This document shows positions 55,635 through 64,000 of a DNA stretch of 64,000 nucleotides, in pieces. The position numbers and the translations under genes are program-made. The notes below the pieces were generated by a model that saw only the letters and a program-made list of their open reading frames with translations, did no database searches and was not told where the DNA came from. This DNA comes from Megaustenia siamemsis (Eukaryota; Mollusca; Gastropoda; Stylommatophora; Ariophantidae), in NCBI GenBank assembly GCA_032433765.1, contig JAVIAB010000092.1, positions 39,977,218-40,041,217 on the forward strand, read 5' to 3'. Positions within the stretch are counted from its first letter, which is position 1; each line of letters opens with the position of its first letter.

Positions 55635-58600
55635 CTAAAGGAAGATAAATTACTTAATTTTTATTACACATATAATGTATTTATTTTCCTTATTATTAAT
55701 TTTATTGCAATATTTAATAAAATCTCAATATTGAAAATGCAAAATTGCAAAATATAAAAATGTCAAAATAATATCTATCTGTACAGATCTTCTCATATTT
55801 TTTCAATCTGCTACCTTTAATATTGTGCATGGTTTTTTTGTCCACCCCAAAAGTGTATACACAAATCCAGCACATGTTCACTTGGTGGCAGGCAATAAAT
55901 GTTTGCTTGAAAGCTGGTGAACTAGAATTGATATAACCTGCTAATTCTGAAGGTACATAAGGAAAGAAAAAGAAAACAGCCTCTGACAAATTTCTTACAT
56001 GAGCACTACCGGATCCATTGTCTCTTGACACCTGACAGGATTTTAGCACCAGCACTAAACCAAAATTTAGACAAACACTCAAGTTCACTTTAACATTCAT
56101 TGTTTCACCTCTTCCAAGCTCACATTACATGGGCTTAACAGTCACATTTGTCATCATCATCATTGAGTGCTGTCTCTGCATCGAAGGTTGGCTACCATGG
56201 AGCGTCATTCCACTCTGTCTCTTGCTTTGATGGTGCAGATTGCCATAGGCTGACTTGTCCATCTTTTGATGTTACTCGTCCATGTTAGTCTTGGTCTGCC
56301 TCTGCCTCTTTTACCTTGTATTTTCCCTTCTAATAATACTTTTATTAGATTGTTGTGTCTTTTAACATGACCAAAAAATTTCATTTGTCTTGCTCTAATT
56401 GTGTTTAGTAGTTCTTTCTTCATTTTTAGTTGTTTTAAAACTTCCTCGTTTCACATTTGTACCCACATATTTTTTTCTGTATGATTTGTACACACATATT
56501 TTTTCTGTGTGATTTGTACACATATATTTTTTTCCTCTCATTTAATCCAAATTCGAGTAATTTCCAACTGAAAACAACTGAATAAAGTGAATGATCTCTA
56601 TCACCATGAAGGACGAACAACATACCTCTTTGTGATTTATATCAATGTCAGGTGGTAGATCTTGCTCTTTCATAAGAAGCTTGTAAGGTATTTTGGTAGT
56701 GTTCAGATATGTCAGGTTGGTAATCTACAATTCAAAAATTAAAAATTTAGTAGCAGTACTGTTTCTGTGAACTATCCTGAGACACAATGGAATAGCACCA
56801 AAAAAAATCATCAACACCACCAAAGATCTGTACAGTAGTTTCTAATGTAATGTTCACAGCCTTATAGGGGTTTAAGGAGTTTCCTCCACACCTTTGAGAG
56901 TTTTATGGAGTTCACTTCACACCTTAGAGCTTAGAGGGGTTTAAGGAATATCCTCTACACCTTAGAGAGTTTTATGAAGTTCACTCCACACCTTAGAGAG
57001 TTTTATGGAGTTCACTCCACACCTTAGAGAGTTTTATGGAGTTCACTCCACACCTTAGAGAATTTTATGGAGTTCACTCCACACCTTAGAGAGTTTTATG
57101 GAGTTCACTCCACACCTTAGAGAGTTTTATGGAGTTCACTCCACACCTTAGAGAGTTTTATGGAATTCACTCCACACCTTAGAGCTTAGAGGGGTTTAAG
57201 GAGTATCCTCCACACCTTAGAGAGTTTTATGGAGTTCACTCCACACCTTAGAGAGTTTTATGGAGTTCACTCCACACCTTAGAGCTTATAGGGAGTTTCC
57301 TCCACACCTTAGAGCTTATAGGGAGTTTCCTCCACACCTTAGAGCTTATAGGGAGTTTCCTCCACACCTTTGGGGGATTAGAAAGTTCCTTCCATGCCTT
57401 AGAGGGTTTTATGGAGTTCCCTGACACCTTTGGAGATTAGGGAGTTTCCTCCATTTCCATAGTGGGATTTATGGAGTTCCCTCACACCTTAGAGTAGTTT
57501 ATGGATTTCCCTCACACCTTAGAGTAGTTTATGGAGTTCCCTCACACCTTAGAGTGGTTTATGGAGTTCCCTCACACCTTAGAGTGGTTTATGGAGTTCC
57601 CTCACACCTTAGAGTAGTTTATGGAGTTCCCTCACACCTTAGAGTGGTTTATGGAGTTCCCTCACACCTTAGAGTGGTTTATGGAGTTCCCTCACACCTT
57701 AGAGTAGTTTATGGAGTTCCTTTCACACCTTAGAGTAGTTTATGGAGTTCCCTCACACCTTAGAGGGTTTTATGGAGTTTCCTCCATTTCCATAGTGGGA
57801 TTTATGGAGTTCCCTCACACCTTAGAGTAGTTTATGGAGTTCCCTCACACCTTAGAGTGGTTTATGGAGTTCCCTTCACACCTTAGAGGGGTTTAGGAGC
57901 TCCTTCCACACATTTGAGGGATTAGGAAGTTCCCTCCACACCTTTGGAGGGTTAGGGATTCCCTCCACACCTTTGAGGGGTTTATGGAGTTCCCTCCACA
58001 CCTTTGAGGGGTTTATGGAGTTCCCTCCACACCTTTGAGGGGTTTATGGAGTTCCCTCCACACCTTTGAGGGGTTTATGGAGTTCCCTCCACACCTTAGA
58101 GGGATTTATGGAGCTCCCTCAACACCTTTGAGGGGTTTATGGAGTTCCCTCCACACCTTTGAGGGGTTTATGGAGTTCCCTCCACACCTTTGAGGGGTTT
58201 ATGGAGCTCCCTCCACACCTTAGAGGGATTTATGGAGCTCCCTCAACACCTTAGAGGGGTTTATGGAGTTCTCTCCACACCTTAGAGGGGTTTATGGAGT
58301 TCTCTCCACACCTTAGAGGGGTTTATGGAGTTCTCTCCACACCTTAGAGGGGTTTATGGAGTTCCCTCCACACATTAAAAGGCTTTAGGGTGTTCCCTTC
58401 ACGCCTTAGAGGGCTTTAGGGTGTTCCCTTCACACCATAGAGGGCTTTAGAGTGTTCCCTTCACACCTTAGAGGGGTTTATGGAGTTCCCCTCCACACCC
58501 TTGAGGGCTTTAGGGTGTTCCCTCCACACCTTAGAGGGCTTTAGGGTGTTCCCTCCACACCTTAGAGGGATTTATGGAGTTCCCTCCACACCTTAGAGGG

Positions 58601-59856
58601 GTTTATGGAGTTCTCTCCACACCTTAGAGGGGTTATGGGTATTCCCTTCACACCTTAGAGTTGTTTATTGAGTTCCCACCACACCTTAGAGGGGTTTATG
58701 GAGTTCCCTCCACACCTTAGAGGGATTTATGGAGTTCCCTCCACACCATAGAGGGGTTATGGGTGTTCCTTCACACCTTAGAGGGCTTTAGGGTGTTCCC
58801 TTCACACCTTTGGTGGCATTAGGGGTTCTCTCCACACACACATTAAGGAACAAAATTATGTGAAGTTAGTCCCATATCTTTCAATGACCAGTGACATATT
58901 TTATGGGTGATGTATCATGCTAGGTTGCTTACTATCTCAGAAAATTTGGTACTCATTAAAGGACGAGTGAACTTAGAAACCATTGACTGGGATGAAATCT
59001 GATCTCTTGTCATTAATAGTCCAATTTAGTAACCACTGAAATGCTATGGCTGTGGTGAAAGAAAGAATTATAGAAAATACTTTTGAGTAAACTGGGAAGA
59101 AAAGGCAAAGATAGACAAAGATTGAGAACTTACAATTCTGCCTTGAGCAGACTCATTTCTATTTTGTAACCCCTAAAAGGTATATTGCTGCTTTATCCCA
59201 AAGTCATAAAATGATGGTATTTCACGATGGTGCACTTGTTTTCTAATAATTTTAAGTTGCCTTTTTAAAAATTGTTATGTCTTTTCTTGTTAATGTTTAA
59301 CTTACATAGTATAATCAATTTTATGCTTTAATGCTGCCTAATTTTTTTTCCTTTATTGTATGTGTAATTTACCAGCACATTGATGTCAATGCTTGCATTT
59401 TCTTGTCTCATTTGTTTCCTTGCTGCTTCATATGCCAGTTCACCCTGCACAATATTAAATGTATCATTTGTTTATTGTTAATTTAAACAAGAGTAACATC
59501 AGAATATAAAATATGTGTATGGAAACAACCAGGAAAAACTTATCTTTAAGTAATATTATATTAAATTTTGTGATTATAGAGACATATTTATTAACTGCTG
59601 TATTCTTGTGGTAATATTTATTTATGTTCAATGTGAAAATATTTTCTCCAATATGAATGAACAAAAAAAAATGTATTCTGAGGTTGAGTTTTATGGTTTC
59701 TTAAGTCTTACATCAACTACTTGCTCATACCCCATATCCATGTGAGTTCCAGTTTTTGAAGTACTTTCTGAATAATGCTGGCTCATGGCCTTGATTACAA
59801 AACATAATCTGCATATCACTCTCTTTTCGGCCAGCAGGATCAGAGTCCATATATGC
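55473..59856 (-). CDS. Villin/gelsolin-family gene, last four exons
   Basis: This is an actin-binding protein of the villin group. The exons (minus strand) are 59731-59856, 59373-59444, 56626-56724 and 55473-55634, all phase 0 with GT-AG borders, joining to 152 codons plus stop. Exon 59731 encodes the end of a gelsolin repeat (AYMDSDPAGRKESDMQIMFC then NQGHEPALFRKYFKNW; compare the KQGHEPPTFxGWF type in villins). 59373 gives GELAYEAARKQMRQEN. 56626 gives the headpiece linker (YKLLMKEQDLPPDIDINHKE). 55473 gives the headpiece DYLSDEEFTTALRMTRNQFY and RLPLWKQNQ. The usual KKEKGLF end is replaced by ILRSSRIVPSSC and a longer tail, so F-actin binding by the headpiece may be altered. Upstream exons were not found; they may lie beyond the window or the gene may be cut. 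The family is certain, the exact member (villin, supervillin, other) is not. Confidence 0.85.
56152..56450 (-). mobile_element. LINE family G 3' fragment with 10-bp TSD, intronic
   Basis: The minus strand reads MKKELLNTIRARQMKFFGHV, then GKRGRGRPRLTWTSNIKRW, and ends in (GAT)n. TCACATTTGT is duplicated at 56142-56151 and 56451-56460. It lies in the last intron of the villin-like gene and is less decayed than 50100-50745. Confidence 0.92.
56454..56540. repeat. 28-bp tandem repeat, three units
   Basis: Units starting ATTTGTACACACATATTTTT repeat three times right after the target duplication of the family G insertion. Confidence 0.8.
56626..56724 (-). CDS. Villin-like exon, headpiece linker
   Basis: Acceptor TTTTTGAATTGTAG, donor AAAGAG/GTATGT. 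It encodes 33 residues ending DLPPDIDINHKE, which joins in phase to DYLSDEEF. Confidence 0.88.
56870..58845. repeat. 30-31 bp intronic minisatellite, 2 kb
   Basis: About 64 units of the type CCACACCTTAGAGGGGTTTA plus TGGAGTTCCCT. Several homogeneous blocks of unit variants follow one another: AGAGAGTTTTATGGAGTTCA (56980-57240), AGAGTGG/TAGTTTATGG (57480-57870, 30-bp period), TTTGAGGGGTTTATGG (57960-58200), TTAGAGGGGTTTATGG and GGGCTTTAGGGTGTTCC (58250-58830). It lies between villin-like exons in a 2.6-kb intron. Confidence 0.96.
58850..59052 (-). mobile_element. Old SINE1 copy
   Basis: It aligns with SINE1 over its length (GGTACTCATTAAAGG, CCAATTTAGTAACCACTGA and the head at about 59050), with about a quarter of positions changed. 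The A and B boxes are decayed. It directly follows the minisatellite. Confidence 0.75.
59373..59444 (-). CDS. Villin-like 72-bp exon
   Basis: Acceptor AATATTGTGCAG, donor GTGCTG/GTAAAT. It encodes GELAYEAARKQMRQENASID then INVL, the variable linker after the last gelsolin repeat. Confidence 0.8.
59731..59856 (-). CDS. Villin-like exon, end of last gelsolin repeat
   Basis: Acceptor TTGTTTACATAG, donor GGATATGGG/GTATGA. It encodes 42 residues including CNQGHEPALFRKYFKNW, the characteristic QGHEP..F motif of gelsolin repeat 6. Confidence 0.85.
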
Positions 59857-60327
59857 CTATGTAAACAATAAGCACATGAGTATCATGTTACATTGTTGTA
59901 AATATTTACTTAAAACAAATATTTTAATATAACACATGCATGCATGCACTCACACATGCACGCACAAATACAAGCACACACACAATCATGGTCTTTGGCA
60001 TCTTGGTAGATATTTGACAGCATGCAATCATAATTTTTTTATTACTTCATCAATTTTAGTGCTGTTTTTAGCCTAGATGCAATTTTACTGAGTAGCCTTT
60101 CTCATTGCTGATTCTGCTAGTATTAGATTGATAGATCTAGATCTAACCATATAAGGAACACTGTTCATTTGTGTTGTCTGTCTCATTTCCTTTCTCTTGT
60201 ATACTTTGTTTTTTGTTTTCTTATATTAACATCATTTCTAATTTTTGTTCTCCATCTGTTACAATCTGTCACCAGATTCTCCTCTGTGAGCCCTTCTCTC
60301 AGGTAAGCCCTGAAATTATCCTTTATG
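59857..60327. other. Unannotated stretch with CA-rich microsatellite
   Basis: An imperfect CA/TG tract lies at about 59935-59990. No upstream villin-like exon was recognised. Confidence 0.4.
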
Positions 60328-60625
60328 TGATGAGAAGAGATAATAATCGAATAGCAAAGCAAGCCCTCATATGGGAAACAACAGGTAAAAGAAAAAGAGG
60401 AAGACCCAGGGAGACACTGAGAAGAACATTGATGAGAGAGGCAAGAGCAGCAGGAATCGGCTCCCTCAATGAGATAGAACTGCTTGCACAGAACAGAGAC
60501 AGATGGCGAGATTTGATAAAATATCTTTAAAAGAAAACTGCTAGAACAAAAATTCATATAGGAGAAGGTGTATCTTGGTCTACGCCCTATGGGCCGGTTA
60601 CGGCTCGAAAGGTCAATAGATAGAT
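60328..60625 (+). mobile_element. LINE family A 3' fragment, young
   Basis: The last ~300 bp of family A with no difference from the 8745 copy that I could see, from ATGTGATGAGAAGAGATAAT to (TAGA)n. It is very strongly 5' truncated. No convincing target duplication was found. Confidence 0.9.
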
Positions 60626-61117
60626 AGAACCACCTTAAACTCCAACTCCTAAATGTTGTCATGACAGATGAGAGTTTAGCTTGTTACAAAACTATATAAT
60701 TTATAAAAGGTATTTGCAAATGTTTTTAATTTGAAAAGGAATTCTTGTGTTTGAACATCATATTACATAAAATATTAGGTTGTAGTTGTATGTTTGTTAA
60801 TTTTGTTTTTATTCAATAGTGTGGTAAGAGCATTATCTATGTCACTGTGGCGATTCTAAATTACCATGTTTTAAGAAAGCAGTTTAATTCTTGATGATGA
60901 TGATGATGAGTTTAATTCTTAGGCATTTTGTGAAAAAACTGAGGAAAGGTTTTAATTTTATTTGTGAGATGAAAAGAAACTAACGATAATTGTCTTATTA
61001 GAATTTCTTCCATTCTCTGTATTTTGTCAAAGGAATTTCTTGGCGGCAGGGAATACAAAATTACATCCACAGTGCAGCTGCCTCATGAGCAGGTCAGAGC
61101 ATTTATTTCAATCAGGT
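60626..61117. other. Unannotated stretch
   Basis: It contains (GAT)n at about 60894-60909 and an open block at 61034-61117 that I could not tie to a gene. Confidence 0.35.
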
Positions 61118-61385
61118 AAGGTAAGATAAATGTAGTCCCACAGCAATTGCTGTTGGGTAATGAAGTGATTTCATTTTACTAAACCTCAGCCTCATGAGAT
61201 AGAGTGGCCAGATCCCATTCTTGCTGCCTTTCCTTCCCAGAGAATATCCCTGGTACCTATTTAAAAAGGCTGGATGGACCATGACAGCCTTTTAAGTCTG
61301 AAAATTTTATTATCTCAACTGGTGTCTGAACCCAGAACCTTCAAGTTGGCAAGTGAGTGCACTAGCCACAATGCCAGGCAATCAA
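61118..61385 (-). mobile_element. tRNA-like SINE related to SINE1
   Basis: On the minus strand the head reads GATTGCCTGGCATTGTGGCTAG with a B-box-like GGTTCTGGGTTCAGAC, then a body parallel to SINE1 (GGTACCAGGGATATTCTC, GGCAGCAAGAATGGGATC) and a GTAAGATAAATG-type 3' end. It is diverged; ends are approximate. Confidence 0.65.
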
Positions 61386-61816
61386 AAAAGATTATAGCTT
61401 TATATGTCTAGATGAAAAAAATGAGCAATTTGATTTACTTTCTTAATTTCTACTGACAATAACTGCCTTCATATTGTTATTGGTCATGTGTTGATTAGCA
61501 CTTTTTTCACAGTATTTACATAAATAATAGTCTCATAAGCTTGTGATCTTCGTATGAATAGATAATCTATTTCCCTATACTGCAACAGATAAACTAACCA
61601 TTTTAAATGAGCTATCAATAAAATTAATTTACTATAATAGTTTGAGAACACAAATTAGCAACAGGTATTTATTCCCCAAATTTCTCTGAATTGAAAATTA
61701 TCATCTTCCAGTGTATTAAAAATCACATATGGTTTGCAGCATCCCTAGCCATAAGACTCTGTTTTGGGTAAGCTTCTCAGTGGGGAAGTCAATGCCTGCT
61801 AAATTATCAGTGTTCT
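61386..61816. other. Unannotated stretch
   Basis: Nothing recognised. Confidence 0.35.
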
Positions 61817-61837
61817 TCTTCTCTCTCTCTCACTCTG
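61817..61837. repeat. (CT)n microsatellite at ORF97 unit edge
   Basis: A short CT run at the same junction as in the 13.5-kb block. Confidence 0.85.
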
Positions 61838-62172
61838 CGATCAGGACTCAATCAGAGTAGGATTCCAGACTCTCACATGAAGTCAGCTGTCAGGTTAAGT
61901 GTGTTGATTGCCCCCACAGACAGAACATCACAATTAGAGTCTGCCAGATCCACTCTGATTGAACACCCGTTAAAACGTCGCACTGTGTTCTGCACCAGTG
62001 GCCCAGTGCATCCGATTTCAGCCAGCATTTTATTCAGGTTTGCATTCCTTAGCCTTTGATTGTCTCCAATCTTCCTGCAAGGCAGCAGATGATCTTTTCT
62101 GTAGGGGGATTCTGCCTTTAGATGGTCGGCCCTCCCAGGTTTACAAGCACCATCTGCCCGAGTCACTAGAGG
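61838..62172 (-). repeat. ORF97 repeat unit, copy 4
   Basis: Open over 97 codons on the minus strand (62166-61873): GACKPGRADHLKAESPYRKD, MLAEIGCTGPLVQNTVRR. Same order as in the 13.5-17.5 kb block: CT run, ORF97 unit, minisatellite, MEGF-type gene. Confidence 0.8.
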
Positions 62173-62913
62173 TGACTAACGCAGACATGCACACACAAAG
62201 ATATGAGATGTGACCAACACAGACATGCACACAGCGACATGAGGCATGATTAACACTGACACACATCAAGATATATGACACATGACTAACATAAACATGC
62301 ACATAAAGATATGAGATATGACTGACATAGACATGCACATACAAAGATATGACAAATGCCTAACATAGACATGCACACAAAGATATGAGATGTCGCCAAC
62401 ATAGACATGCACACACAAAGATATGAGATGTGACTAACATAGCCATGCACACACAGGGATATGAGATGTGACATACACAGACATGCACACACAACGATAT
62501 GAGATATGACTAACATAAACATGCACACAAAGATATGAGATATCACTAACCCAAACATGCACACACAAAGATATGACACATGACTAACACAGATACACAC
62601 TAAGATATGAGATGACTAAACACATACACACATAAAGATATGAGACATGATTAACACGGACACACCAAGATATGAGATATGACTAACATGACACACACCA
62701 AGATATGAGCCATGGCCAGCACGCGTGCGCATGCATGCGCGCACACACACACGCACGCACACACACACACCCACTAAGATATGAGCCATGGCTAGCACAG
62801 AAACACATCAAGATATGAGTCATGGCCAGCACAGAAACACATCAAGATATGAGCCATGGCTTCATGGAAAAACACCAAGAAATGAACCATGTCGAGCACA
62901 GAAACACATTAAG
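62173..62913 (-). repeat. 32-38 bp minisatellite, second long block
   Basis: Same unit family as 16144-17092 in inverse orientation, including the GAGCCATGG variants nearest the gene. It contains an alternating purine-pyrimidine tract at 62719-62770. Confidence 0.92.
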
Positions 62914-64000
62914 GTATCCATATGCTTGGGTTTGTTGTAGTCGGCAGACTCTTCTTAACGTGGGAATCATCGACATACGAGACGCAGGCCCCGATTAACT
63001 GTTCACAGGTTTCATTCAAACAGTTGTCAGGAGATTTGAGAGCGCAGTCTGACCCGTAGAACGTTCCCTTGCTTGTACAATTCCTGGTTGACTGTTCACA
63101 GGTGTCGTTGAAACAGTTGTCCGGACATTTGTGAGTGCAGTCTGATCCGTAGTACGCTTCCTTGCACATACAGTCTGTACTTTCCGGGTCACATATGATG
63201 TCACAGCCATCAGAACACGTCTGTTTACACTGTAGCCCAAAATTACCATCAGGACAAATGTCACTACAGGTGTAGCCAGGACATTTACATTGTAGGCATT
63301 TTCCGGATTTTTCCTCACATAAAGGACAGACACTGAGACAAGACCCGGAGCAGTCGTGTCCATAGATCCCATGTGAACAGTTGCCATGACACATACCGAT
63401 CATGACGTTGTGGCCTTTGCAGCACCCACTACACACTGCACAAAATGACCAAGATTGCCCGTCTGGACAATAGGTGTTTGTAAATGTTTGCACCTGACTC
63501 ACCGTCAGTGCACTGTCGGCCTGCGAAATGGTCGGTGAGAACTCAATCTTAATGTGTGCCATTGTCGCTTGTGTGGTGACTACAATAGTGTTCACAGGAA
63601 TGTTTGGGTATGATATATCATTATACTGGAACACTTCACCGCCACTGTCAGAGAAAGCCTTTAGAGTGGCATCCTTTACCCGAATCATAGTGCTAGCTCG
63701 ATGATAAATTCGAATGGTGTAAGTCTTCTGGGGCATGGCAAAGTTCAGAGACCAGTAAACAGAATTGGTTCCACTTCTCAATTGTGTGTGTGTGTGCAGT
63801 CATTGTCATAGAGATTGGTCTTTGTTTTGCCCCTGATCCACATCCATCTCCTGTATATCAAGCATTAAATGTGTCGGTCTGGTTTGTGTTTTGTTTGAGA
63901 GTCACATTCCGACCCCCGCCAATGTAGATGGAGCAGATATTTGTAACTATCGCCCCTTCAATCCGTAACTTGTTGATCAGACCAGCCCCAGAGCAAAAGA
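62909..64000 (-). pseudogene. Fucolectin/EGF-like (MEGF-type) gene, second copy, broken and cut by the window
   Basis: The frame is open for 290 codons (63781-62909): WSLNFAMPQKTYTIRIYHRA (galactose-binding-like), then EGF/laminin-type modules (GIYGHDCSGSC, CPDGNFGLQCKQTC, CKEAYYGSDC). It keeps Glu where the 14522 copy has a stop (AHIKIEFSP). Upstream of 63781 the frame is lost: a ~13-base deletion near 63830 removes the equivalent of CCGCAATTAATGG, and a GT run follows. Its 3' end is abnormal: after NPSIWIP the hydrophobic tail is missing and the stop comes from minisatellite sequence. The N-terminal part lies outside the window. Confidence 0.75.

Noticed and set aside
55714..56100. 128-codon minus-strand ORF beginning like a signal peptide
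   Set aside because: It lies inside the last intron of the villin-like gene, whose flanking exons join in phase without it. A possible donor after FIACHQ exists but no partner exon was found.
61034..61117. Plus-strand open block with exon-like borders (TTTGTCAAAG acceptor, TCAG/GTAAGG donor)
   Set aside because: The donor coincides with the tail of the SINE at 61118-61385, the acceptor is weak, no other plus-strand exon was found, and the product was not recognised.

Overview
The window looks like invertebrate nuclear DNA, most likely molluscan. This is an inference from three things: intron-split host genes with GT-AG borders, an EGF-rich secreted or receptor gene family, and a dense load of RTE-like LINEs, tRNA-derived SINEs, a Merlin DNA transposon and minisatellites. 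There are no bacterial-type operons. Most of the 64 kb is mobile DNA; host exons are small islands on the minus strand.

Layout. 0-12.5 kb: one SINE, then LINEs. These are a 5'-truncated family A copy (minus), a near full-length but frameshifted family B copy carrying a 113-bp family A insertion, one unidentified host exon (8149-8447, minus), a nearly full-length family A LINE (8745-11872) and a decayed relic. 13.5-17.5 kb: an EGF/fucolectin-like (MEGF-type) pseudogene set between inverted copies of a repeat unit plus minisatellite; the whole block is bounded by an 11-bp direct repeat. 17.5-19.3 kb: RNase H relics of another retroelement, one with a 19-bp tandem array inside. 19.4-21.4 kb: a Merlin element with perfect 124-bp inverted repeats and an 8-bp target duplication. 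21.4-31.5 kb: LINE relics and a 1.3-kb minisatellite of about 58-bp units.

31.5-41.3 kb holds a complete frataxin gene (FXN, five exons, minus strand, 228 codons). Its introns, above all the 6.6-kb intron 1, are filled with LINEs and SINEs. 42-53.3 kb: further LINE families, a pogo-like MITE, RNase H relics and a second family A LINE that is almost identical to the first. 55.4-59.9 kb: the last four exons of a villin/gelsolin-family actin-binding gene (minus), with a 2-kb minisatellite in one intron. 60-64 kb: a third young family A fragment, a SINE and a second, inverted copy of the MEGF-minisatellite-repeat module that runs off the window.

The autonomous LINEs (families A, B, E, F, G here; letters are mine) supply the machinery that the SINEs presumably use. 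One short element at 38116-38390 carries the 3' tail of family A. Many insertions have clear 8-16 bp target-site duplications, so the order of events can be read. Two family A copies differ at only two sites that I found over about 2.2 kb, which points to recent activity.
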